A DNA stretch of 8,730 nucleotides from the NCBI GenBank assembly GCA_002722105.1, contig PBKF01000015.1:35077-43806 (forward strand), given 5' to 3'. The notes below the pieces were generated by a model, which had not been told where the DNA came from, ran no database searches, and was given only the letters and a program-made list of their open reading frames with translations. Below are positions 1 through 6,609 of this stretch, piece by piece (position 1 is the first letter of the stretch; every line of letters starts with the position of its first letter). Made by a program: the position numbers and the translations under genes. This DNA comes from Fidelibacterota bacterium (lineage in GTDB: Bacteria; Marinisomatota; Marinisomatia; Marinisomatales; UBA1611).

Positions 1-269
1 AATGAATAAAAGATTGTGGATTCACTTTGGTAATCTTCTACTGGATTAATGGTTAGCACAGGTGGACTGTCAGCCATAGATAAGGTGAAAGGTATATCAG
101 CACCGTTGGAATCATCTTCTTTTAGAGTAACAAACGAAGCTAGATATGATTCTGTTGCAATATCTCCCGTATTTGGAATATACAAATCTTCTGTGAAGGT
201 TAAGGTAAGAGAATCTGACTGATTAACATCAGTTGCACCATCTATGATACTATCATCACCCATAGGCGG
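1..269 (-). repeat. Ig-like module A3, cut by the window edge
   Basis: Residues about 1397-1485. It matches the first part of A2: a PPMGDD opening, VNQSDSLTLTFTEDLYIP, ADIPFTL, SPPVLTINPVEDYQSE. The array therefore enters a third round here, and more copies may follow to the left of the window. Confidence 0.75.
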
Positions 270-3200
270 CATTTGGTCATTAAGGAAAATCGTATCCGAA
301 ATTTCCGATATTGGGACTGGAATTCCAGTATAACTATAAATACTATAGGGCGTTGTAGGAGAAATATTGATGGTTTCTACCCCGGATGGAAAATTATCAA
401 AACTCATAAATAGACGAATAGAATCTTCCCCACCAGTTAAGGAGTTATTATCAGTATCTGTTAGACTTATAGGCGTCACGGCTGTTGCTGTACCTTCATT
501 GGTATTTAGATTTACTGTGAATGCGGATAAGTACAATGGTTGTGTTTGGATAGAATTGCCATAAACACCAACAGAATAATATAAATCAATGTATTCGTTA
601 CTATCCGCCAATGATTGGTTTTCAATGTAGGCTGACTGCAATAAAGTGACAGGTCCTGTTTGCAAAGCAATATTCATAATATTTCCAAAAGCATCATAAA
701 TAGGATCACCTGATGGAGAAAAATATAATGTTTCTACGCCACTGGCAGAACCGCTTAACTCAATTACAGCTCTGATAGCTGTTTCACCACCGGTTAAAGG
801 TGTACCATTTTCTTTTGATAGATTAGTAACAGTAAGATTTTCGCAATTCCCTCCATTATCATCATAAAAATAATCAAGGTTCTCAAGTGTTAAACCTCCT
901 GTTCCATCAGAATTAGCATAGATTGGTTCATCAAATTCTATTGTAACATAAGAATTGATTGGGGAAATGGTTGTAGCTTGAAAAACGGGTGGTTGATAAT
1001 CTCTGATTGTAAAAGTTGCAGTAAGACTATAATTGTTAGGGTTCTCGTTTAGATCCTGTAACTGCGCATTAAAGGCATAATAAACTGTGCCTTCACTATT
1101 GTATTCTAAAGCAGGATAAATAGAAATAATAGGAGGGTCATTTAGTAAATCAATTAAGAATGGTATAGATTCACCTGTTGCATCATCATAAGCAAGTGTA
1201 ATAAAAGGTGCTAAATCAGAAACAGTAACCTGATTCGCAGTTTCAGGGATATAAATATTTTCATTGAAAGAAATTTTTATTGTATCCCTTTCACTTACAT
1301 TTATTTCACCTTCATCTATATCATCCACACCAATTGGAGGATGTTCATCATTTAATGTAATTGGCCCATAAATTTCTCCATCCGGAATAGGGACTCCAGA
1401 TATACTGTAAATGCTGGCACTAGAAACTGGTGAGAAATAAACTGCTTCAATACCAGAAGGTAATTCATTAAAACTCATGTGTATTCTGATAGAATCCTCA
1501 CCACCCACTAAAGCATTGTTTTCAAGGTCTGTTAAACTTGTTAAAGAAATACTTGTTGCTGTTCCATCATTTGGCTCAAAAATTGATTCAAAGGCAGACA
1601 AATAGACTGGTATAGACTGATATGCATTCCCATATATTCCGGTGGAAAACCCAAGATCCACATAAACATTGCTGTCTGCTAATTCTGTTGAAATCAATAA
1701 TGCAGATGCCAAGAGTGTGACTTCATCCGAAACGTCTGATGGATTCATCGTATTCCCCGCGTAGTCATAAATGGAAGAATTATCTATTGGAGAAACTGTA
1801 ATTGTCTCCACTCCGCTAGGGGCACCACTCAAAGAAAGTATAGCATGGATGGTTGTTTCTCCCCCAACTAAAGGTTCTCCAGCTGTATTTGTTAATCCAA
1901 TAACAGTGACACTTTCACAATTGCCTCCATTGGAAGTAAAAGTGTAAGAAAAGTCGGTTAACTCTAATCCCCCTGTACTGCCTCCTTCTTCAACTTCTGC
2001 AATAAAAGTATGCATGTCATTTGGTAAATCATTCCACGTACCATCTAGAAAAATTTCTGCATAATGTTCTTCCCCAGAATTATTTGGCTCTCCACTGGCC
2101 CAATTAGTATAGGTTACATTTTCACCGGTGACCCACACCCAATTTCCTTCCTCTTCTACATCATTAAACCCAATCCATCCACTCGCCCATTCACCTGAAA
2201 TAAAATCATTCTCTGCCTGTGATGTAATGGTGGCCAGATGAGCACCAGTAAATCCATCAAGATAATCACTTGCCTCGGTCCAGGTTAATTGATAATTAGA
2301 TCCGTAATATTTATGATTACCAAATTCACCCATGTAAGTCAAGTCAGGTGCATTTGAGAATCCAGAACTTGAATAAACCCCTTCACTGAAAGTAATAGAG
2401 ACATATTCATTGACAGATGAAATAGAACTCGCGTTGATTTGGGGTGGTGTTTCATCTGCTATAACAAATCGTATAGTATCAAAGGCGAAATTATTTCCGT
2501 TTAAATCCTGAATTGTTGTAAGCATTGATAATTTGATAGCGGCATTTTCTGGTAATTGTCCACCGTCAGGGTCAGGATTAATTTCAAATTGGGTCTGATC
2601 TCCAGAAGTAATTGTAAAATCTATATCATCGCCCGAAACAGCTTCTTCCAGGATAAAACAATCTAAAACATTTGAATTGGTGATATTTTCACCATCAACT
2701 GAGTTTAAAACTGCTTCTGTAAATATCACTGTAATATTCGTAATAGATGATACACCTGATTCACCATTTTGAGGATTAGTGGATTCAATACTTGGCGCTA
2801 AGGCATCTATTAATTCAATCTCAATTCCATCTACATTTAATAAAGGAACTCCTACATTGTTGAAAATTGATGATTCAGAAAATGGCCCAACAGTTAATAT
2901 TTCTCCGCCACTAGGTGTTATAGGGTATTCAAGGTTTAAAACAACTACTTCTTCTCCACCTGAAAGAGAAGCTCCATTCAATGCTTCTAATGATGTTAAA
3001 TTGACTTGATTTGCATCTCCTCCATTTGCATCTACAGCTATACCAAAGTCAGTGGTTTCTAACCCAATACCATTACCATTATAAACATCCAGATAATTCC
3101 CACCATAAACTCCTTCACTAAAAAAATAACCCACTTCAGAAAAATCACCAGCAACTTCAGTAGAATCCACCAAAAGAGAATAGCCCATCCATATTTTTAC

Positions 3201-4457
3201 AGTACCATTACCTCCATTTCTATCATCCACAACAACATAATATGTACCTGCTTCTAATGGTATAAGTGGTAACATATTAGCCCACGTAGGAGATGACTCA
3301 AATCCTGACTGACATTCAAAAGTAAAAGTTTCTTCAGTTTCATCTGGGTAATAAATGGGCGTACTTTGAGAATCATCTTGATAAAGTATCCAAGATTCAT
3401 TAAAAGTTGGATCACTACAGTCAGATGTATAAATAGCAATTTGTACATCTACATTGGTCTGTATATCACAGGTTGTAATATAAATTGTTTTTGCTTCAGC
3501 CAATGTCAATTTATAGGCATAGTCATTACCATTCGCACTTGAAACACTAGCTGGTTCACCATTTGGATAATTGAATACTGACATATCCCAATCATCATCT
3601 TCCGTTGTTAAATCTGACAAATGACTAAATGGAAAGTCAAGTGGTGTTATTTCCATATTAAAACAATCACTCCCACTCTCTGCAAATACATCTGTATCCC
3701 AAGTGCCATTACCATTGTTTGTTAAAACTCCAGGGAATGTCCCTGGTGGCGGGGTTCCTTCCGCATGGTCAACAATAGTTGCTGATTGATTATCATTGAA
3801 TGTCCAGTACCCAACTAAACGTGATTCATTCACATCAACCGTACTGTTCATCGAAACTTGTATTTCATCCTCTAACCTTGCTATATCCCATAATCGAACT
3901 TCATCAATAGAACCTTTAAATGAGTTGTTCCCATCCAAATATTTTCCAAAAAATAAATCAGTGTCTATATCTTCCCAGAGTATTGATCCACCAATATCAT
4001 CTCCAGAATAGCTTTCTTCTTCCACACCATTTTTAAATATTTTTGCGGTTGTACCATTATATGTACCCGCAATGTGGGTCCATGTATTTCCGTCAAATGG
4101 GATTTCGATTCCGGGCCATTCCGATATGGTTGGGAATACATCGTTAGCACCATCAGTAATTACAACAAAACGCCATTTCCCTTCTTTAAAAATAAATGCG
4201 AACCCAGATTCTGTGGTCGCACCTTGAAGGGTCAAATAACTTATTATACCATTCATGTCATAAGCTGCTGGATCTTCTGTTGGTTTGACCCATGCTTCCA
4301 GTGTCATACCTGAAGTCGGACGGATTTGGGGATCTCCATCATCATGCTGTATAGTTACAAAATCTTCGTTTGGACCATTGGTCTGAAAATTAAAACTATT
4401 ATTTTGAGCTATAAGACCTGAAATGATCAATGACAGCAGTACAGATTTATTCCACAT
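1..4457 (-). CDS. Giant secreted multidomain surface protein (LamG, PPC-like, Ig-like array, inserted C-type lectin); 3' end outside the window
   Basis: The reading frame is open for 1485 codons from an ATG at 4457 to the window edge, so the protein is longer than 1485 residues and its C-terminus is unseen. Residues 1-18 form a signal peptide (hydrophobic LLSLIISGLIA). Domains in order: LamG/concanavalin A-like, about 19-235 (MTLEAWVKP, TWTHIAGTYNG, SIDEVRLWDIAR); PPC-like jelly roll with four cysteines, about 259-426; then Ig-like modules C0 (430), A1 (554), B1 (671), C1 (915), A2 (1040), B2 (1156), C2 (1272) and A3 (1397 onward). A C-type lectin domain is inserted in B1 (about 699-825). The ATG overlaps the end of the upstream lipoprotein gene by 11 bases with no clear Shine-Dalgarno, suggesting translational coupling. 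The only upstream in-frame alternative before a stop is a TTG seven codons earlier, and the ATG places the signal peptide properly. The protein is probably an adhesin or glycan-binding surface protein. No catalytic motif, dockerin or sorting signal is visible in this part. Confidence 0.93.
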   Translation of the reverse strand, partial: MWNKSVLLSLIISGLIAQNNSFNFQTNGPNEDFVTIQHDDGDPQIRPTSGMTLEAWVKPTEDPAAYDMNGIISYLTLQGATTESGFAFIFKEGKWRFVVITDGANDVFPTISEWPGIEIPFDGNTWTHIAGTYNGTTAKIFKNGVEEESYSGDDIGGSILWEDIDTDLFFGKYLDGNNSFKGSIDEVRLWDIARLEDEIQVSMNSTVDVNESRLVGYWTFNDNQSATIVDHAEGTPPPGTFPGVLTNNGNGTWDTDVFAESGSDCFNMEITPLDFPFSHLSDLTTEDDDWDMSVFNYPNGEPASVSSANGNDYAYKLTLAEAKTIYITTCDIQTNVDVQIAIYTSDCSDPTFNESWILYQDDSQSTPIYYPDETEETFTFECQSGFESSPTWANMLPLIPLEAGTYYVVVDDRNGGNGTVKIWMGYSLLVDSTEVAGDFSEVGYFFSEGVYGGNYLDVYNGNGIGLETTDFGIAVDANGGDANQVNLTSLEALNGASLSGGEEVVVLNLEYPITPSGGEILTVGPFSESSIFNNVGVPLLNVDGIEIELIDALAPSIESTNPQNGESGVSSITNITVIFTEAVLNSVDGENITNSNVLDCFILEEAVSGDDIDFTITSGDQTQFEINPDPDGGQLPENAAIKLSMLTTIQDLNGNNFAFDTIRFVIADETPPQINASSISSVNEYVSITFSEGVYSSSGFSNAPDLTYMGEFGNHKYYGSNYQLTWTEASDYLDGFTGAHLATITSQAENDFISGEWASGWIGFNDVEEEGNWVWVTGENVTYTNWASGEPNNSGEEHYAEIFLDGTWNDLPNDMHTFIAEVEEGGSTGGLELTDFSYTFTSNGGNCESVTVIGLTNTAGEPLVGGETTIHAILSLSGAPSGVETITVSPIDNSSIYDYAGNTMNPSDVSDEVTLLASALLISTELADSNVYVDLGFSTGIYGNAYQSIPVYLSAFESIFEPNDGTATSISLTSLTDLENNALVGGEDSIRIHMSFNELPSGIEAVYFSPVSSASIYSISGVPIPDGEIYGPITLNDEHPPIGVDDIDEGEINVSERDTIKISFNENIYIPETANQVTVSDLAPFITLAYDDATGESIPFLIDLLNDPPIISIYPALEYNSEGTVYYAFNAQLQDLNENPNNYSLTATFTIRDYQPPVFQATTISPINSYVTIEFDEPIYANSDGTGGLTLENLDYFYDDNGGNCENLTVTNLSKENGTPLTGGETAIRAVIELSGSASGVETLYFSPSGDPIYDAFGNIMNIALQTGPVTLLQSAYIENQSLADSNEYIDLYYSVGVYGNSIQTQPLYLSAFTVNLNTNEGTATAVTPISLTDTDNNSLTGGEDSIRLFMSFDNFPSGVETINISPTTPYSIYSYTGIPVPISEISDTIFLNDQMPPMGDDSIIDGATDVNQSDSLTLTFTEDLYIPNTGDIATESYLASFVTLKEDDSNGADIPFTLSMADSPPVLTINPVEDYQSESTIFYS
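270..644 (-). repeat. Ig-like module C2
   Basis: Residues about 1272-1396. It runs LADSNEYIDLYYSVGVYGN, PLYLSAFTVN, SLTDTDNNSLTGGEDSIRL (GGE at residue 1342), FPSGVETINISP, SIYSYTGIPVP. It is close to C1 at protein level and more diverged at DNA level, so the duplication is not recent. Confidence 0.8.
645..992 (-). repeat. Ig-like module B2
   Basis: Residues about 1156-1271. It runs PPVFQATTISPINSYVTIEF, PIYANSDGTGGLTLENLDYF, DNGGNCENLTV, PLTGGETAIRA (GGE at residue 1223) and SGVETLYFSP. It is the lectin-free partner of B1. The matching NGGNCE cysteine codons begin at 1919 and 845, which is 1074 bases or 358 codons apart. Confidence 0.82.
993..1340 (-). repeat. Ig-like module A2 (Big_5/SbsA-like)
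   Basis: Residues about 1040-1155. It begins PPIGVDDIDEGEINVSE, then DTIKISFNENIYIP, PFITLAYDDATGESIPF, the central PPIISIYPALEYNSEGTVYY, LQDLNENPNN and TFTIRDYQ. A3 matches it closely (DSLTLTFTEDLYIP, ADIPFTL, PPVLTINP). Confidence 0.78.
1341..1715 (-). repeat. Ig-like module C1
   Basis: Residues about 915-1039. Motifs are STELADSNVYVDLGFSTGIYGN, SLTDLENNALVGGEDSIRI (GGE at residue 985), LPSGIEAVYFSP and SIYSISGVPIPDG. It is 357 residues upstream of the equivalent point in C2 and strongly resembles it. It also resembles B modules in the GGE...PSG.E...SP core, which suggests that B and C share an origin. Confidence 0.8.
1716..2447 (-). repeat. Ig-like module B1 carrying the C-type lectin insertion
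   Basis: Residues about 671-914. It opens PPQINASSISSVNEYVSITF and, after the inserted lectin domain, resumes with STGGLELTDFSYTF, SNGGNCESVTV, PLVGGETTIHA (GGE at residue 865) and PSGVETITVSP. Without the insertion (about 127 residues) it is the same length as B2. From the opening PP to the GGE it spans 194 residues here and 67 in B2. Confidence 0.82.
1983..2363 (-). other. C-type lectin domain inserted in module B1
   Basis: Residues about 699-825. The C-type lectin fold is shown by TWTEASDYL, GAHLATITSQAEN, the WIGFND core, GNWVWVTGE, TYTNWASGEPNN with the EPN calcium/sugar motif in the long loop, and GTWNDLPND with the WND motif near the end, then FIAEVE. In characterised family members EPN and WND contribute to calcium site 2, and EPN favours mannose-type sugars. 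The domain has no cysteine: the positions that normally pair are Leu, Asn and Ala. It is a probable calcium-dependent glycan-binding domain. Ligand specificity is inference. Confidence 0.88.
2448..2798 (-). repeat. Ig-like module A1 (Big_5/SbsA-like)
   Basis: Residues about 554-670. It begins APSIESTNPQNGESGVSS, then ITVIFTEAV, and ends IQDLNGNNFAFDTIRFVIADE just before the PPQ that opens B1. The order 'P.(N/D)G...V......ITF.E.V....I' followed by 'L.D..GN......F.T' is characteristic of bacterial Ig-like domains of the Big_5/SbsA_Ig kind, which serve as stalk or spacer modules in surface proteins. Confidence 0.75.
2799..3170 (-). repeat. Ig-like module C0 (first unit of the array)
   Basis: Residues about 430-553. 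It aligns with C1 and C2: STEVAGDF..VGYFFSEGVYGGN here corresponds to STELADSNVYVDLGFSTGIYGN in C1. The core SLSGGE is at residue 500, followed by TPSGGE. No B-type module precedes it, so the array starts part-way through a unit. It is the most divergent copy. Confidence 0.75.
3180..3683 (-). other. PPC-like (pre-peptidase C-terminal type) jelly-roll domain of the giant protein
   Basis: Residues about 259-426. The pattern of a tolerated loss of Cys, then YAYKLTLAEAKTIYITTCD, VDVQIAIYTSDC, and finally LEAGTYYVVVDDRNGGNGT, matches the beta-sandwich PPC family found in secreted bacterial proteins: a strand describing the load, a strand listing attributes, and a closing 'GTYYVVVD' strand. Four cysteines (DCFN, TTCD, SDCS, FECQ) could form two disulfides. 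The role in the family is usually binding or stabilising. The assignment is by motif only and is less certain than LamG. Confidence 0.6.
3753..4403 (-). other. LamG / concanavalin A-like lectin domain of the giant protein
   Basis: Residues about 19-235 follow the signal peptide directly. The run of motifs is typical of the LamG-like jelly-roll family (Laminin_G_3 type): MTLEAWVKP early, GKWRFVVITDG in the middle, TWTHIAGTYNG followed by AKIFKNG, then FFGKYLDG, SIDEVRLWDIAR and LVGYWTFND at the end. Such domains bind carbohydrate or protein in secreted bacterial proteins and often sit at the N-terminus of large cell-surface proteins. The specific ligand cannot be read from the sequence. Domain edges are approximate. 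Confidence 0.88.
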
Positions 4458-4977
4458 TAATAAATCCAGTACCAAAACTTTTTATTCTAACAGAATCATT
4501 ATTAGCATCTCTCAATCTAGTATCTTCACCATATAAGAGCTCTGAGCCACCTGTTGAAATCGCCGTAAAATGAATAGTTGCCAGTGACCAAGTACCGCCC
4601 TCATTTTGGTCTGAAAGTGTATCCGGTAATAAATAAAGAAAAATATCTAGGTTCTCTTCATCATCAATGATTACCTGAAAAGGCTCATTCAGATTTTGGA
4701 AAAATGTATCTGCAATTACAGAATCAACTCGGACACTGTTCCTTTCATAACGAATATCTAAATGTGATGCTGCTGTTGGTCCTAACTTTAATCCATAAAG
4801 TTGAACAGTGAATGAAGAATCAAGTTTTGTGTTAATTTCACCGGGGTGGAAAAAAAGAGCCGGCGGATCCAAATCCATATTTTCAGGATCATTGGGATTA
4901 TTCAGATCATATTCTGCATCTTCACAGGACAAAAACAGGACTGATAAAAATACGATTGTACCAAAAAGCAGTTTCAT
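4447..4977 (-). CDS. Lipoprotein with a cohesin-like domain
   Basis: The protein has 176 residues. The N-terminal hydrophobic stretch ends in LFLSC, a lipobox with Cys18 as the lipidated residue, followed by an acidic linker NNPNDPENMDLDPPA. An N-P-x-D-P-E-N spacer of this kind after the lipobox is common in lipoproteins of the Neomarinimicrobiota and relatives. The remainder (about 38-175) reads like the cohesin beta-sandwich: FTVQLYGLKLG, LDIRYERNSVRVDSV, the hallmark GTWSLATIHFTA, then GGSELLYGEDTRLRDANND and a closing GTGFINV. Cohesin domains in other bacteria bind dockerins, but no dockerin is visible in the window, so a scaffolding or other binding role is only inferred. The gene starts 2 bases after the membrane-protein gene and overlaps the giant gene by 11 bases, so the three probably form one operon. 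No Shine-Dalgarno is visible before the ATG. Confidence 0.87.
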   Translation of the reverse strand: MKLLFGTIVFLSVLFLSCEDAEYDLNNPNDPENMDLDPPALFFHPGEINTKLDSSFTVQLYGLKLGPTAASHLDIRYERNSVRVDSVIADTFFQNLNEPFQVIIDDEENLDIFLYLLPDTLSDQNEGGTWSLATIHFTAISTGGSELLYGEDTRLRDANNDSVRIKSFGTGFINVE

Positions 4978-4979
4978 AT

Positions 4980-5999
4980 TTAAAAATTAAAATTAAGCTG
5001 AACTTGGTTCCCATCAAGGTTATAATCTAAATTAAAAAAATAATCACTATCAAAAGAATCATCATCAGGTGCTACAAGATAAGCGTGAACCATATTTACA
5101 ACCCATATAGAAAGTCCAACACTTCGTATATTTTTCATGAATGCATTATATTTTCTAGAGTCAGATGCATATTGGATTATCTGCGGACGTAACTCTATCA
5201 ATTCATGAGGATCTGTTTCAGTTTTATATTTAGCGTAATTCTTATCAAACCCACCCCAGGCTTTTTCATATTGGTAGTAGGAAATTAGAGCAGCTAATCC
5301 CAAAGTTGCTTCGGTGCCCATAAACCCGTAGCCAGGATACTTTCGGGCTGCCCAAATTTGGCCACTGCCCGGTAATGCTGTGGACATTAAAAGTGCTTTG
5401 ATTTTACTTGGTATAGGTGGGAGTTGTATCCACTGCCGTTTTCGTTCAATATCATCAGAAGCAGCAACTTCAGACATATCTGTTCCCACCGATAGTGTAT
5501 CTGGTAAAGGCAGACCACTAACGCTGAAGGCCATTTTTTTCATTTCCAGAAGAAGACTATCCGTGATTCCGGAGCTGTTCATGGCAAATTCATTCATCAT
5601 TGTTTCCATATCAACTGAAAATAATCGACCCTTAATGACAAATTCATCATCGCCTTTTTTCTGGATATTCCCCGCTATGATATAATTAACTTTTAAACGT
5701 CGTCCTAAGTCAACTGCACATTCTTCGCTCCAACAGGACCAGTAATCCTTCTTCCTGGGTTTATATACATTGAATTGATTTGTGATGCCCCGATCCTGGA
5801 CTTGATATATATTTAGTTCCCGTACAGTTTGTCGAAACTCTTCGGTAAGATGCCTCGTTAGTGGCTCGGAGATAGACCACCCTTCAAACTCTAAAACAGC
5901 TAATTTATTGCCTGTCATCAGAGAAATGTTCCTTGTGCTTTCTGAAGCAAAGCAGAAACACACAAAGTGTAAAATGATTATGCCTCGGATCAAAAACAT
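4980..5999 (-). CDS. FlgO/CsgG-like domain fused to a DUF5683-like membrane domain
   Basis: The protein has 339 residues. The signal peptide is residues 1-18 (IRGIIILHFVCFCFAS). Residues about 31-160 look like the alpha/beta domain shared by FlgO, CsgG and TolB-type proteins: NKLAVLEFEGWSISE, then LTEEFRQTVRE, YQVQDRG, a CAVDLGRRLKVNYIIAGNI segment and VIKGRLFSVD. Cys89 and Cys94 sit in a WSCWSEEC stretch. Residues about 198-312 resemble DUF5683: ALPGSGQIW with KYPGYGFMG, a hydrophobic segment at 231-243, and an amphipathic stretch followed by SVGLSIWVVNMVHAYLV. The C-terminus (QVQLNFNF) ends in Phe like an outer-membrane beta-signal, though no barrel is evident. It leads the three-gene unit and could help assemble or anchor the giant protein in the envelope. 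That role is inference; the family has no firmly assigned function known to me. Confidence 0.85.
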   Translation of the reverse strand: MFLIRGIIILHFVCFCFASESTRNISLMTGNKLAVLEFEGWSISEPLTRHLTEEFRQTVRELNIYQVQDRGITNQFNVYKPRKKDYWSCWSEECAVDLGRRLKVNYIIAGNIQKKGDDEFVIKGRLFSVDMETMMNEFAMNSSGITDSLLLEMKKMAFSVSGLPLPDTLSVGTDMSEVAASDDIERKRQWIQLPPIPSKIKALLMSTALPGSGQIWAARKYPGYGFMGTEATLGLAALISYYQYEKAWGGFDKNYAKYKTETDPHELIELRPQIIQYASDSRKYNAFMKNIRSVGLSIWVVNMVHAYLVAPDDDSFDSDYFFNLDYNLDGNQVQLNFNF

Positions 6000-6091
6000 T
6001 TGTGTAAGTAAAGGTTTAATTTTTGCCTTTCCCAGAAAATTACATAACTAGGGGTAATTGTCAAAGGGTGAGGTTAAAAAAATAACAAAAG
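6000..6091. other. Intergenic gap between the two gene blocks
   Basis: This 92-base gap is the longest non-coding segment in the window. It contains the possible promoter described separately. A short GTTA/TAAC inverted repeat around a T-run (near 6073-6087) is too weak to call a terminator, so read-through from the sodN block into the surface operon remains possible. Confidence 0.6.
6037..6064 (-). promoter_or_regulatory. Possible sigma70-type promoter of the three-gene surface unit
   Basis: Read on the minus strand, a perfect TTGACA -35 box (6064-6059) is followed after 16 bases by TAATTT (6042-6037), a partial match to the -10 consensus. A TG dinucleotide just upstream of the -10 could add extended -10 character. 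Transcription would start near 6030, about 30 bases before the ATG at 5999. This is the widest gap in the region (92 bases), which fits a separate transcript. No strong Shine-Dalgarno precedes the ATG. Confidence 0.45.
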
Positions 6092-6592
6092 TTAAAATTG
6101 CTTGATTGGGTTGTCTTTATACCATTGATCTAGGAAAAATGAGATCAATTTATTGATGGCTCTTTCTGTATCTCTGTAAAGATTTTGACTTGATGTTTGA
6201 CCCAGGATTTCATGTGAAAATATTTTACTTGTCATAAATTTTTTCGTTACCAGCTTATCATTCAAAGACTTGTAATAATTGGGCTCAGAAACACTGTAAT
6301 TAAGAACTGAAAAAGAAACAAAAAAAGATGATGACTCCTTAACTCTTGAGTCTATAATATGAACATCAACCTTCAATTTTGGCATTTTTTCTTTTACCAT
6401 CCGTATCTCATGCTCTAAGATCCGCAATTCAATGAAATTGGTAATTCGCTTTTCCCAAACATTATCTTCTAAGCCATGAAGATTGAATTCAAGGTTGAGA
6501 GTTTCAATTTCTTTCAAATTATCTTCATACCAAAGACCCTGAGCCTTCAAAGTGAAAAATGATAGGCCTAGAATTATAACCCATTTTTGCAT
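6092..6592 (-). CDS. Unidentified exported protein, 166 residues
   Basis: I do not recognise the family. The start ATG at 6592 gives a signal peptide (VIILGLSFFTLKAQG). The mature part has a strand-helix-strand pattern: LNLEFNLHGLED, a charged helix ITNFIELRILEHEIRMV, a strand KLKVDVHIIDSR, then FFVSFSVLNYSV, and a C-terminal helix ERAINKLISFFLDQWYKDN. This alternation suggests a small alpha/beta periplasmic domain, loosely like the CsgG/FlgO-type domain of the next gene, but no diagnostic motif supports that. There are no cysteines in the mature part and no membrane segment. The gene lies 17 bases after sodN and is probably cotranscribed with it. No Shine-Dalgarno is visible. Confidence 0.75.
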   Translation of the reverse strand: MQKWVIILGLSFFTLKAQGLWYEDNLKEIETLNLEFNLHGLEDNVWEKRITNFIELRILEHEIRMVKEKMPKLKVDVHIIDSRVKESSSFFVSFSVLNYSVSEPNYYKSLNDKLVTKKFMTSKIFSHEILGQTSSQNLYRDTERAINKLISFFLDQWYKDNPIKQF

Positions 6593-6609
6593 ACTAAAAA
6601 TTAGATTAC

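Noticed and set aside
367..564. Plus-strand open frame of 65 codons
   Set aside because: It lies wholly within the giant minus-strand gene, whose translation is continuous with recognisable modules. The plus-strand product has no motif.
270..1715. Dockerin-like calcium loops in DLENN, DTDNN and DLNENPNN stretches of the giant protein
   Set aside because: They lack the paired 'DxNxDGxxxxxD' arrangement and recur at fixed places in Ig-like modules, so they are loop residues of the repeat.
2779..3009. Plus-strand open frame of 76 codons
   Set aside because: It is antisense to modules C0 and A1 and has low-complexity composition typical of the reverse strand.
3254..4153. Short minus-strand frames at 3254-3448 and 3965-4153
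   Set aside because: They are in other frames of the giant gene, where the main frame gives clear PPC-like and LamG motifs without a stop. They are not evidence of a frameshift.
5380..5685. Plus-strand open frame of 101 codons
   Set aside because: It is antisense to the FlgO/DUF5683 gene, which has domain matches. No independent start signal or product motif is seen.
6068..6091. Rho-independent terminator after the 166-residue protein gene
   Set aside because: The stem is only four base pairs (GTTA/TAAC), all but one A/T, with no G/C-rich arm.
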